This document shows positions 21,766 through 32,565 of a stretch of DNA of 64,000 nucleotides, piece by piece. Source of the stretch: Patella vulgata (lineage: Eukaryota > Mollusca > Gastropoda > Patellidae); assembly GCF_932274485.2 (NCBI RefSeq), contig NC_065881.2, positions 82,834,702 to 82,898,701 on the forward strand, read 5' to 3'. Position numbers and translations under genes: made by a program. Each line of letters begins with the position of its first letter. Position 1 is the stretch's first letter. The notes beneath the pieces were generated by a model, which was not told the origin of the DNA, searched no databases, and worked only from the letters and a program-made list of their open reading frames with translations.

Positions 21766-22226
21766 AAAGGCAGAATACCTCGACCAGTCAACTATATAAC
21801 GTTAAATACCACAACCAGTCAACTATATAACTTTAAATACCACAACCAGTCAACTATATAACTTTAAATACCACAACCAGTCAACAATATAAATTAAACT
21901 TTAAATACCACACCCAGTCAGCTATATAACTTTAAATACCACAACTAGTCAACTATATAACTTTAAATACCACACCCAGTCAGCTATATAACTTTAAATA
22001 CCACAACTAGTCAACTATATAACTTTAAATACCACACCCAGTCAACTATATAACTCTAAATACCAGACCCAGTCAACTATATAACTTTAAATACCACACC
22101 CAGTCAACTATATAACTTTTAAATACGACACCCAGTCAACTATATAACTTTAAATACCACACCCAGTAACTATATAACTTTAAATACAACAGTCAACTAT
22201 ATAACTTTAAATACCACAACCAGTGA
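21766..22226. repeat. minisatellite, ~31-bp unit
   Basis: About 15 copies of a unit built from CAGTCAACTATATAACTTT and AAATACCACAAC. Variants with CACCCAG or CAACTAG alternate, which suggests that higher-order doublets were amplified. Confidence 0.93.
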
Positions 22227-22390
22227 GCAAATATTTGACAACTGACCTAAGTGGGGTTTTCTATAGAATATGTATATCCTAATACAAGACCTCAAGGGAC
22301 TGCTTTGCTTATATCAATTCATCAAAAACGAGGTTAACTACAAGACTAAAAAGGGCCCTCAAACTACAGGAAAACATCAACTTCTTTAGC

Positions 22391-22925
22391 CTGGCGTTTA
22401 ACATAATACTTTTCTGCACCAACCGAGATAATGAAAATTGGCATATGTCATGCAATGTGTTGTGAGGGAAATTCTGCGCGGACCGTGGCGTTTCCGCCTC
22501 ATCCCTGTCGAATATCAACTGCGAAGAAATCTTTTACGTACACATGTTAACCTAGGTTGTTCGTCCAATGCTGGGGGTTGGATGGCCGAATGGTTAGCAC
22601 ATGCGCGCTGTATCATAAAGCCTGTAATTGAGTCAACTGGCGTGGTTTCGATTCCCCGGTCGTACGTGACAAGGAGTAGGGACGCCTGTCCAGCCTCGTG
22701 GGTTTTCTCGTGGTCTTCCGGTTTCCTCCCACTGCTAAAGACCCCTACGCGCAAGCGAATTATTGAAATAAAATTGAACCATATGTTAGTCTCGAAATGA
22801 CATAGTTTGTGTTGAGTAGACGTTAAACCCCATTTCTCCCTCTCTCTCTCTCGCCCAATGCTACTACACCACTGACAGAGAAACTATGCTGGAAATCTCG
22901 ATGGACTTTTTCGCAAAATCAACAA
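22391..22925 (-). mobile_element. SINE-B, split by a SINE-A
   Basis: The 3' half (22391-22572) and the next part (22852-22925, CACTGACAGAGAAACTATGC) are one decayed SINE-B interrupted by the SINE-A at 22573-22851. Confidence 0.8.
22573..22851 (+). mobile_element. SINE-A nested in SINE-B
   Basis: The target duplication CGTCCAATGCT/CGCCCAATGCT is at 22562-22572 and 22852-22862. The copy is complete and well kept. Confidence 0.9.
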
Positions 22926-23500
22926 CTTTGAATTCTTTATTCTGATATACACCAAATCGTCCTTAATAGCCGTCAACGGATGTTAATATGTACATAAACA
23001 ATTACAAATGGCCGCCTGCCAAATAAGAAGCTTCACACGGAAATTTCTCTTTAATCAGTACAGGTATTTCCACCCACTCAAACAACCTTGATTTTATTTG
23101 GATATTAAAGATACATTATGTAACCTCGGTTATAATTGGCCAATTAAAGATGTATTTTGTAAGATTTAGATAAAAGGGCTGCCCGATCGCGCTATAATAG
23201 TTTAAAAAAGGAAAATAATAAAAAAATGAATATGATGAAAGTTTCAGTCGAATTACTTCATACTAAGTTTTTACAACAAATAGGCTTAGTGTACAATGTA
23301 TCGATTGTCAAGTCCCCCGTGTGTATCGCCCATATTATAGTTTAATGAAGATATGGCGGGCGTTGTCTAATCCACCCAATATCCTAGAAATCCGAAGATT
23401 TAGAGGGCTGGGTATGGAATTACCATATCAATATAAATGTTTACATAATAGTTTATATAGCATTTGCAACTAGAAAAAAGACCTCTGATAGCTCCTAATT
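22926..23500. other. no gene recognised; MITE termini
   Basis: ATTAAAGATACATTATGTAA at 23105-23124 and ATTAAAGATGTATTTTGTAA at 23146-23165 match the end of MITE family T, in tandem orientation. Nothing else was identified. Confidence 0.45.
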
Positions 23501-23502
23501 AC

Positions 23503-23719
23503 TTGGTTCCCACTATCATAATTAGCGCTACGATTGAAATCGTGGTTTAATCGTGGAATAATTGTGGTGATTCAATCAGGTCAGTCGTAGCAATCGTGTT
23601 GATCGTATCGAAACGTATCGGAACATATCTGCACATACCAGATCGTGGACGCGTTCTTATTGAATGATTAAAACCACTATTACAACCGTAGCACGAATCG
23701 TGATAGTGGGAACCGGGCA
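23503..23719. mobile_element. PIF-like MITE family H, copy 1
   Basis: The inverted termini GGTTCCCACTATCATAATTAG and, read inverted, GGTTCCCACTATCACGATTCG enclose an interior with GTCGTAGCAATCGTGTTGAT and CGTATCGAAACGTATC. It matches the inverse of 28221-28443. The target duplication is unclear here. Confidence 0.7.
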
Positions 23720-23726
23720 GTAATAT

Positions 23727-24070
23727 CCCATCAGACCGAGGTGGCGTCCTTACTGTGCTGCTATGGCGACGGAAAATTGTCTCAGAGCGCATCAAGATCG
23801 CCACATGCGTGCTAAAGGTATGGTGGAAACGCCCGATATCGCGCTGTGGTCTCCATGGTCGCCAAAGATCGCCGAGTCGCGGCGTTTGTTTTGAGCATAT
23901 TCAAATCAAACGCCAAGGGTCTGCGATCTGACCTGGAAAGCTGTAAAAACGCGACTTTTTTCAAATTTGTAATTCTCGCGTTGTGTTCACGTTTGCCAGC
24001 GACCTTGTGCATTGTCTGGTCGCCGTACGGTCGCAGCAGCGCAATAAGGACGCCACTCCGGTCTGACTGG
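23727..24070. mobile_element. MITE family M, copy 1
   Basis: Inverted repeats of about 40 bp: left 23727-23770 (CAGACCGAGGTGGCGTCC), right 24019-24070 (GGACGCCACTCCGGTCTG). The interior (GATCTGACCTGGAAAGC, CGCGACTTTTTTCAAATTTG) recurs at 56770-57100. The superfamily is not assigned. Confidence 0.75.
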
Positions 24071-25385
24071 GACATAAGCAATCCAAGCACATCTCAGGGC
24101 ATCATTGGACAGGGGGCATGACAGAATTTCTGCTTTTTTTAATTCAAAAATTAATTCAGAACTCTTAATTAGTGTTTTACTGTTTTGTCCTTTCTTACCT
24201 GCTTTGTCTCTAATAATATTGATGTATATAAACCTCATTTTGTCAAATGTAAGACAAACAACTCCTGACATTTTGATACGGTTATGACAAAATTCCGATT
24301 TACTAGACCCGCCACACGTAAAAACAATATAATTACGATATGTTGATCCCAACTTTACATATTGTATTTTACGAGACCTTACACCCCACTCCATTCGGAA
24401 TTTCCAATTACCAGACACGGAGTAACAGACTTAATTAATTCCCAAGATGTCTTGATAATTCCCTCATCTGAAGTGCAAATGGCCCGAAGCATCTGCACGT
24501 AGAATTGTGATAAGACGTCAGCACACGATTGTCTGACTATTTGCGACTTTCATTTCTCTGCCTGTCTGTTCGGTGACTATACTAGGGCTGCTCAGAGGTT
24601 CAACTTGTTAAAATATGGGGTATACGGGCTGCTTTCGGCATACCTCGGCAGACTCCGGTACCCTAATCTAATCTCTGCTGTTTGATGAATTCCGCCATTG
24701 GAACTGCTTTCAAGTTCCCGGATTTAAAATGGCGGCGTCCATGTAACCTGCTTTATCTTAAGAAACTGAATAAAATATACAAAGCTTTCATTGTCTCAAG
24801 CTGTTTTCCTTTCAGGTTTATCCGATTTTCTTAAAATAAAGAACAACTTTGCAATGAAACCTCTACACACTCTTCGAAGGACGACATGTTGAGAACTTTT
24901 TCTAAAAGCGGCAAGTTTTCCTAATAAGTAAACCGGTAGCCGCATCACAATTGTATGGGTGTAGCTACATATCACTTACCGTCATACAGACGGGGCTAGA
25001 TGTAGTGTAGCGGAGTCACCCGAAATTTGCCCAATGATACGGGCTGGCCACGGTGTGACATAATTTTTCAACACCTCTACCGGTTTTGGAGTTAACCTTT
25101 TTCCGGTTCTTGGCTGTACGAATGTAACACCGAGTAACCACTAGTAACACCCTATCGCCCAAACAGCATCAGACGATAACTTTAAGAAAGATTATTCTGA
25201 CAGTAACTAGATATTCAGTAGGCCCAGTAGGGTATAATTTTGACACCCGGCCATGTGGATATCTACTTCACAATTCCTCTCAAGAAACCTACTTTCCCTT
25301 AAAGCAGTTGTGACAAGAGTGTCTACAAAATATATCCCGGCTTTGAAACTCGCCTTTCATATCAAAATGGATAGAGGGAATGAGA
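24071..25385. other. no gene recognised
   Basis: About 1.3 kb with no repeat match. A 143-codon minus-strand frame overlaps the MITE at its end and looks accidental. Confidence 0.35.
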
Positions 25386-25732
25386 GGCACCGTGGCTCGG
25401 TCAGATTGTCTATAGGTCACGTTTTAGATCCCTGTGTTGACCAAGAAAGTTGATCTGAATTTTCGGGCGTAGTACAACCTTGTCAGAAGCGCAAGCCGGG
25501 GCACCTCGTGAGGACATATCGTCAGCTAGATGGGTTGAAAAGCCGAGGTCCCGTGTACATGCATGGACGTGCAAGTAAAAGAACAACAGTTGGAATTCGA
25601 TCTTATTAAGAGTCGGCCGTAGCGCCGCTGTCAGGGCAAAATTTCTCTCATGGCACGCTGTATATCATATGCCTGTCTTTATTAGCCCAGTCGGAGCAGA
25701 ACAGTAGGATGTTAAACCCTATTTCATTTCAT
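25386..25732 (+). mobile_element. SINE-B, nearly complete, diverged
   Basis: The head (GGCACCGTGGCTCGGTCAG), core (CCGTGTACATGCATGGACG) and tail (CCCTATTTCATTTCAT) are present. An internal deletion follows the head. Confidence 0.8.
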
Positions 25733-26335
25733 AAACTTCTAAACCGGATAAAACGCGTAACAAAATTGGGAAATGCACATTCGCGAGACAATGGGAATAC
25801 AAATTTGGCTACAGGGCTAAGAACAAGAGGTTGAGTGTGGAAGATGACCTCATGACACCTGTTAACACGTATGCATCCTCGGTATCATCAGTGGTCCTAT
25901 TCCGTTCCACTCCACTAACCCCTTGGTTCATCCATGGGGGAGACAATTATGCAAATTATCTGCCCTTGATGGTTGTGCTTGTTTTATCAGCCAATAAAAA
26001 AAATCATAAAATAAATAAAAACTGACATAAAAACGTCTTTCCCATCCAAAAGATGTTTTAGGACATCTTTTGGTGTACATGTCACTTCCTTTGTATTAAA
26101 TGTCTTGTAAATGTTCTCATAATCGAACGAACAAGCCGCCATATTGTTCTGAATGTAAATAATGAGAGGCTAAGACTGATTTGCAAACAGTTTTTTTATT
26201 GGTTCGTAGAATAAAGCTGCGTCCAAGGGCAGATAATTTGAATATGTGAAGACTCCATCGGTGAACCCATCGCATAAAGGAGTAAAACAGAATGAGACCA
26301 CCGGAGATACCTAGGATGACACGTATGATCTTTTA
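25733..26335. other. no gene recognised
   Basis: It contains a palindromic AAAGATGTTTTAGGACATCTTTT at 26049-26070 and otherwise nothing assignable. Confidence 0.35.
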
Positions 26336-26412
26336 TGCTAGGACCCCACTGTCGTGCGAGGCGTTAGGGTATGATTGTCCCTATTGAGTACACGATGTGG
26401 TACAGTGGTAAT
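26336..26412. mobile_element. MITE family H, solo end next to a minisatellite
   Basis: TGCTAGGACCCCACTGTCG to CACGATGTGGTAC matches the first ~75 bp of 28221-28443, including the preceding GATCTTTTA. It stops where the minisatellite starts. Confidence 0.75.
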
Positions 26413-27180
26413 CATTATTCGTAGACATTGTGTTTTGTTCGTAAACATTGTGGTTTGATTTGTAAACATTGTGGTTTTGTTCGTAAACATTTTGGTATGA
26501 TTTGTAAACATTGTGGTTTTGTTCGTAAACATTGTGGTTTTTTTCCGCGTAAACATTGTGGTTTCATTTGCAAACGTTGTGGTTTCATTTGTAAACATTG
26601 TGGTTTTGTACGTAAACATTGTTATTTTGTACGTAAACATTGTGTTTACCCCCGTAAACATTGTGTTTTCCCCGTAAACATTGTGGTTTCATTCGTAAAC
26701 ATTGCGGTTTTATTCGTAAACATTGTGTTGTTTCGTAAACATTGTGGTTTTATTCGTAAACATTGTGTTGTTTCGTAAACATTGTAGTTTCATTCGTAAA
26801 TATTGTTTTTATTCGTGTACATTGTGGTTTTATTCGTAAACATTGTGTTGTTTCGTAAACATTGTAGTTTCATTCGTAAAAATTGTGTTTTATTCGTAAA
26901 CATTGTGTTTTATTCGTAAACAATATGGATTTATTCATAAACAATATGGATTTATTCATAAACAATATGGATTTATTCATAAACAATATGGATTTAATAT
27001 GGATTTATTTGTAAACAATATGGATTTATTTGTAAACAATATGGATTTATATGTAAACAATATGGATTTTTTTGTAAACAATATGGATTTATTTGTAAAC
27101 AATATGGATTTATTTGTAAACAATATGTAAACAATATGGATTTATTTGTAAACAATATGGATTTACTCGTGAACATTGTG
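26413..27180. repeat. compound minisatellite, ~21-bp unit
   Basis: The first part (to about 26915) repeats TTCGTAAACATTGTGGTTT-type units, the second (26916-27165) TTTGTAAACAATATGGATT-type units; the last unit reverts to the first type. The 21-bp period keeps frames open (FVRKHCG-like repeats), which explains the apparent Cys/His-rich ORFs; these are not genes. Confidence 0.93.
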
Positions 27181-27205
27181 GTTACGAATAACGCTATCCT
27201 CCAAA

Positions 27206-27497
27206 GGGGGGGGGGGGGGGTGGATGGCCAAATGGTTAGCACATGCGCGCTGTATCATAAAGCCTGTAATTGAGTCAACTGGCGTGGTTTCGAATCCCCG
27301 GTTGTACGTGACAAGGAGTAGGATCGCCTGTCCAGCCTCGTTAGTTTTCTCCGGGTCCTCCGGTTTCCTCCCACTGCTAAAGACCCCTACGCCCATGCGA
27401 ATTATTGAAATAAAATCAAACCATATGTTAGTCCCGAAATGATCTAGTTTGTGTCGAGTGGACGTTAAACCCATTTCTCTCTCTCTCTCTCTCTCTC
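27206..27497 (+). mobile_element. SINE-A, full length
   Basis: An expanded G run precedes the head. The body is complete and ends in a short CT tail. Confidence 0.92.
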
Positions 27498-28005
27498 GGT
27501 GTTCCTCCATGTTTGACATTTAAACCTTAATAATCCAAAATAAATGACTTTACAAGAAATAAGAATTATTCCTACCCCTCTACTTATCTTTAATCCGATC
27601 AATGAACACCCTCACCATTCCGTCGTCTGCCTTCCAAATTGTAAAATCATTGAATCAAATTACTTAACTAACAAGCGAAAGAAATAAATGCAATTGTCTG
27701 CGTAGTTTATTCATTATCGATCTCAGTCGACAGTCTCTATACAAATTTGAAAGTTAATTGAAATCCGATATTGAGGTGTAAAGCTTAATACTGTAAAAGT
27801 AATTCTCTAGAGGAACTCATTAGATAATTTTCTTGGCACACGTGTACTCAACATCCTGTATTGTCGGTATTCAAATTCACACCACCCACACAGCCCACGA
27901 TAGGACCCGTACGACTCGAGCTAAGAACTCCATACAATTTCGTCCCCGACAAACCATATGTCACAGACGTTTCGTCCCCGTTAAACGGTATATCACGACC
28001 GTTTC
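27498..28005. other. no gene recognised
   Basis: No family match. A small direct repeat (ACCATATGTCACAGACG-type and CGGTATATCACGACCG) lies near 27950-28000. Confidence 0.35.
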
Positions 28006-28009
28006 TTGG

Positions 28010-28690
28010 TTTATCTATCTGCAACTGTCAGATGACGGATGGTCGGCCGGTTTGTGATCTTTTAGATTCATGGTCGGCCGGTTTGTGATATTGTAGAGGG
28101 ATGATTATTCTCCGATGTGCGATCATGTAGACGAACGATTCCCAGGTTTACGATTTGTTTATACGAATGTTCCCCAGGTTTGTTATCTTTCCGGATAGTC
28201 GACCGATTTGTGATCTTTTATGCTAGGACCCCCCTGTCGTGCGATGCGTTAGGATATGATTCTCCCTATTGAGTACACGATGTGGTACGTGCAGATACGT
28301 TCGGATACGTTTCGATACGATCAACACGATTGCTACGACTGACCTAATTATATGATAAGACCAGATAGGATCACCACGATTACTCAAAGATTAAAACCAC
28401 GATTTCAATCGCAGAGCGAATCGTGACAGTGGGGGACTTAGCATTAGGCAGATGATCCTCACCTTTGTGATCGATGATATCCGGTTTGTGATCGATTATA
28501 TCCGGTTTGTGATCGATGATATCCGGCGTATGATCCTCTGAATCATTCTAGTTTGTTATATTTTAGACGGATGATCCACATATTTGTGATATTAACGGAT
28601 GGGACTCTGGTTTGTGATCTTTTAGACGGATGATCCCCTAGTTTTTAATCTTTTAGACGGATGATCCAGGTTTTCTTGCCTTTTGGGTAT
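28010..28690. repeat. degenerate minisatellite, ~26-30-bp unit
   Basis: The unit is about GGTTTGTGATCTTTTAGACG followed by GATGATCC, with a variant GGTTTGTGATCGATGATATCC. The array is interrupted by the MITE at 28221-28443. Confidence 0.8.
28221..28443. mobile_element. PIF-like MITE family H, copy 2, in minisatellite
   Basis: The termini TGCTAGGAC and, inverted, TGCTAAGTC are flanked by TTA (28218-28220, 28444-28446). The neighbouring intact unit GATCTTTTAGACGGATGATCC gives the empty site, so the 3-bp duplication is well supported. The orientation is inverse to copy 1. Confidence 0.85.
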
Positions 28691-29265
28691 GCGAAACTAC
28701 GAGAGTGACATTTAAAACCAGAAACCAGTGTTTAACCTAAACCTCCGTTGTTCGCTCTCTGCTAGACCTAATCAATACGAATGCAAATCATGAACTGTAC
28801 TGAGTGATAGATCCCCATACTAAACTTATTGGTTGTCTGTCTACATTTAACTTCGCTTGAGAAGAGACACTAAGCTAGTTGACCGACATTTTATGTCCCG
28901 AATCGATGATTTTAGTCGAATACACTAATTAAGTTTACTTCGAGAATTTTGGAAATTATTTTTTTGCCCCCATTTGATGGAATTGAATAAATTTTTTTGG
29001 GCTTTGTGTGTATGCCAGATGTTAAACAGAGTAGAACCGCATTACAAAATAATATAGAAAGTTTTGGATATGGCGGCCATTCAGGACAGAGATCTATTCT
29101 TGAAGTATGAAGTAGATGGCTCTCTGTGTGTAGAATAATAGATCCCATGTCCCATGGATATGTGGTCGGTTTATGTCGAATTGACTGTTATACAACCTAT
29201 CAATAAGCCCGTGTTATTATATTGTCTGTGAAGACGGTGGCATTGTTAATTACAGCCCATTGAAG
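28691..29265. other. no gene recognised
   Basis: The 78-codon minus-strand frame at 28912-29148 has no recognisable features. Confidence 0.35.
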
Positions 29266-29373
29266 AAGCTATCGTCTTGACACGGTGACAGCTTAATACT
29301 GAGGGGCATTTTCTTATCACTGAATGGCTTTTCATGGAGAAATCTCTCAGATGTATGCCTTCACACAGAATTG
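29254..29373 (+). repeat. interspersed repeat shared with 39739-39830
   Basis: GGAGAAATCTCTCAGATGTA and flanking TTCTTATCA and ATCGTCT words match the segment near 39.8 kb in the same order. The family is unidentified. Confidence 0.7.
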
Positions 29374-29527
29374 TACTTTGATGACATGCCCTTTTCGCAC
29401 CAGGAATATTACTGCGGTAACCTATATTACATTGAACTGTATGAGGAAAGTACTTTGATGACATGCCCTTTTCGCACCAGGAATATTACTGCGGTAACCT
29501 ATATTACATTGAACTGTATGAGGAAAG
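29374..29527 (+). repeat. perfect 77-bp tandem duplication
   Basis: The units 29374-29450 and 29451-29527, starting TACTTTGATGACATGCCC, are identical, so the duplication is recent. Confidence 0.95.
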
Positions 29528-29592
29528 TGTCTTACTATTGTGTGGACTGGCTGATGAATATGTGACTCTACACGTGGGTTCGAACCCGGCGT

Positions 29593-29957
29593 GGGGGTCA
29601 CGGTGGTTAAGTGAGTAAGACGCTGGCTTGCTAGCCTGGAGGTCGGGTGTTCGATCCCTGCATTGGCCGAGAAAGTTCATCCAGATTTTCTGGCGTGTTT
29701 CCCCCTTGTCAGTGATGCAGAACGAAGGGCTTGACAAGGACAGCTGTCTAGTCATTCGGATGGGACGAAAAACCGAGGTGGCGTGCACGTAAAAGATCCC
29801 TTGACAGTTGGAATTCGATATAAGGGTAGGCCGTAGTGCCGCTGTCCGGGCAAAATGTCCCTCATAACACTGTATGGCGTACGCCCGTCTTCATTAGCCC
29901 ATCTCGGAGCCAAACAGTAAGACGTTAAATCCCAATTGATTTGATTTCATTTCATTC
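29593..29957 (+). mobile_element. SINE-B, full length
   Basis: A 12-bp target duplication CGAACCCGGCGT is at 29581-29592 and 29958-29969. The head GGGTCACGGTGGTTAAGTG is clear. Confidence 0.92.
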
Positions 29958-30282
29958 CGAACCCGGCGTCTGTATCGATGTATTATGCCCCCAACCACCA
30001 ACCACTTGTAGATCATTTACCAGACCATGATGGGGGCAAAGATGGTCTCGGGTTTGATCTCAGTGTTCTCCTAGACAATTCAAGTCTGTCGTTCCCCGTG
30101 TCAGCAGTATAGGGCGGGGTGGGGGGGGGGGGCTGAAAAGAACAGACGTATAGTCATTCGGATGGGACGTGAATGACCCCCCCCCCCAATGCGTTAAAAT
30201 CGAAGATGTGGTTTAACACCATGCAGACCAGGATAATGACAACAGGCATGTAGTGTACGTGTTCTATATGAAAGACAGTTGG
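29958..30282. other. decayed SINE-like pieces
   Basis: Without the SINE-B insertion the site reads GGGTTCGAACCCGGCGT, a B-box-like motif followed by CTGTATCGATGTATTATG, then diverged SINE-B words (GTCGTTCCCCGTGTCAG, TCATTCGGATGGGACG), G and C runs, and a minus-strand end (TAATGACAACAGGCATG). Confidence 0.5.
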
Positions 30283-31229
30283 GGGGGGGGGATGACCGAA
30301 TGTTTAGCACGTGCGCGCTGTATCATAATGTCTGTCATTGAGTCAACTGGCGTGGTGTAATACTTTTAGTAGAATTTTTGCTCGAGAAATAACATATTCG
30401 CATAATATGTGATATGTACTTAAAATACTTATATCAACTTAGTCTGTAATTGATAGTTGACACATAAAAAAGAGCGATTTATCGAAAACATATGTCACTC
30501 ATTTACCACCGAATTACACGTGAGTGGAATTATTCTAATTGCATCATTTGATTAAAAGTAACCAATCATTTTGTTAATTACACAAGTTCAGGGCCATGAT
30601 CACGCGTTATTGTGCATGATATTCACTTACCTTTAAAATAAACCGGGGAACCCTGTAAGTCAGACTTGCATTAGATTCCAGAGATCGAGGGTACATCTGA
30701 GTTCCTAGACAGCCGAGAGGCTGGATAGGGTGGAGAAGTGGTTTTAGCTATATAGTATTGTAATTTGTGCTATGCTTGTATACCTGTATTCAGTTATATG
30801 CTATATAAAATGTAGAAGCGAACTATGCATTATTATTCCTGGTATGACAAACGTCTTAAGAAACTGGAAGAAGTAAATACACAACGTGAAGCAGAAGTAA
30901 AGACAGCTAGAGACAAATCCTAGACGATCACAAGGCTACAGAAATATGTAGTAAGAAAAGATGCATGGGTTCTACGTAGGATGTGACCGGTTTGACAATG
31001 TACGCTCTCCACGTCAGACAAAAGACCCATGGTGCTACAGTGGTTTCGATTCCCCGGTTGTACGTGACAAGGAGTACGGTCGCCTGTCCAACCTCGTGGG
31101 TTTTCTCCGGGTCCTTCGGTTTCCTTCCACTGCTAAAGACCCCTACGCGCAAGCGAATTATTGAAATAAAATTTAACCATATGTTAGTCCCGTAATGACC
31201 TAGTTTGTGTCGAGTGGACGTTAAACCCC

Positions 31230-31264
<35 letters not shown>
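30283..31264 (+). mobile_element. SINE-A, split by an LTR-type insertion
   Basis: The head part (30283-30355, ending CAACTGGCGTGG) and the remainder (31040-31264, starting GTGGTTTCGATTCCCC) join into one SINE-A with a GTGG overlap. Confidence 0.88.
30356..31039. mobile_element. LTR-type retroelement fossil, 684 bp
   Basis: It starts TGTAATAC and ends GCTACA (TG...CA termini with a TGTA/TACA inverted repeat) and is flanked by GTGG on both sides (30352-30355, 31040-31043). A TATA-like CTATATAAAATG lies near 30802. It is a solo LTR or a small non-autonomous element. The family and orientation are unresolved; it is younger than the SINE-A it splits. Confidence 0.7.
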
Positions 31265-31270
<6 letters not shown>

Positions 31271-31780
31271 AGACAGCTGTGCTGATCCCTATAATTAAGG
31301 AATGTACTCTAATAGTTAATTACCCACGTTATGAAAGTGACTTTAGTATTAACTGATGGCGGTTTTGATATACAACAGAAGCTCTGGTGACTTACACCAG
31401 AAGAACGCCTTGTACGTCAGGTATCGTAATTACAACAGACACATGCTCTGGAGGCTTACACTGGAACAACTGCTTGTACGTCTGGTATTCTTAGTATCGT
31501 AATTACGCAAGAAATTGAATGGCCGAGAAAGTTCATAGGGATTTTCCGACGGGCTCCTCCTTGTCACATCGCGAATTCTATACTTGGGCATACCGAGGGC
31601 CCAGAACCAGGAGGCAATATCTCTAAAAAGGGGTGTCACTCCTAATAGTCCAGCCAGAAGTGAATATGTGCCTAATAAACAGCAATTTAGTGCTAGAAGT
31701 GACCACGTGCCAGATATCCGCTTCTGGACGAATCGGTTTTATGATGGTTCTGAGCCCTCGATAATTCTTTGTGAGCTGCG
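31265..31780. other. no gene recognised; imperfect local repeats
   Basis: Two diverged copies of an ACACCAGAAGAACGCCTTGTACG-like segment occur at about 31393-31425 and 31457-31490. SINE-B words (GGCCGAGAAAGTTCAT) appear at 31520. Confidence 0.45.
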
Positions 31781-32139
31781 GTCACCGCGGCTAAGTGAGT
31801 AAGACGCTTGCCTGGAGGTCGGGGGTTCGATCCCTGCATTGGCCGAGAAAGTTCATCCAGATTTTCCGGCGTGGTTTCCCCTTGTCAGTGATGCAGGACG
31901 GAGGGCCTGACAAGGACAGCTGTCTAGTCGACCGGATGGTACGAAAAATAGAAGTCCCCCGTACACATTGGCGTGCACGTAAAAGATCGCTTGGCAGTTG
32001 GAATTCGATATAAAAGTAGGCCGTTGTCCCGCTGTCCGGCAAAATTTCCCTCATAGCACACTGTATGCCACATGCCCGTCTTTATTATCCCGGTTCAGAG
32101 CAGAACAGTAGGCCGTTAAACCCCATTTCATTTCATTTC
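31781..32139 (+). mobile_element. SINE-B, nearly full length
   Basis: The head GGTCACCGCGGCTAAGTGAG lacks the CTCGCTAGC stretch. The core and tail are intact. The right flank CTAAATGATAG equals the target duplication of the copy at 44980-45302, so both descend from one insertion. Confidence 0.88.
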
Positions 32140-32340
32140 TAAATGATAGCTGTAGTTTGTATAGTGATACTTTTGCGCAGATCTACCCTGAATCACAGCT
32201 TAAGGTATGTCATTGAGTCAACTGGCGTGGTTTCGAGTCCCCGCTTGTAGGTAACAAGGAGTAGGGTTGCCTGTCCAATCACGTGGGTTTTCTCCGGGTC
32301 CTCCGGTGTCCTCCCAGTGCTAAAGACATCTACGTAAAAC
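32140..32340 (+). repeat. duplicated segment with SINE-A part (copy a)
   Basis: The spacer GATAGCTGTAGTTTGTATAG, a second spacer piece and a SINE-A (to AAAGACATCTACG) match 45303-45450 in order, including the unusual GACATCTACG. It breaks off into SINE-B. Confidence 0.8.
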
Positions 32341-32344
32341 TAGG

Positions 32345-32565
32345 AGCCACGGTGGCTCAGTGAGTAAATGGTGGTGGCCAGCTAACCAGGTGGGCGCTGG
32401 ATCAATATGGGTGTTGGCCAAGAAAGTTCCGAGTCGTTTGGATGGAACCAAAAACCGAGGAGAAAACTTTCCTCATAGCACACGTACGTTCGTATGGCGT
32501 TTGTCGATTTTCATTATCCCCATTCATCCAATAAGACAGGACGTTAAAGCCCATTTCATTGAGCT
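32345..32565 (+). mobile_element. SINE-B, large internal deletion
   Basis: The head (GAGCCACGGTGGCTCAGTGAG) joins AACCAAAAACCGAGG, then AAACTTTCCTCATAGCACAC and the tail. The core is missing. Confidence 0.8.

Noticed and set aside
21766-22226. CRISPR-like array
   Set aside because: The repeat has no unique spacers; it is a head-to-tail minisatellite with a 31-bp unit in a eukaryotic context.
26338-27130. Cys/His-rich heptad-repeat frames that look like zinc-finger or antifreeze proteins
   Set aside because: The 21-bp minisatellite period creates them on both strands; there is no start, splice or non-repeat coding context.
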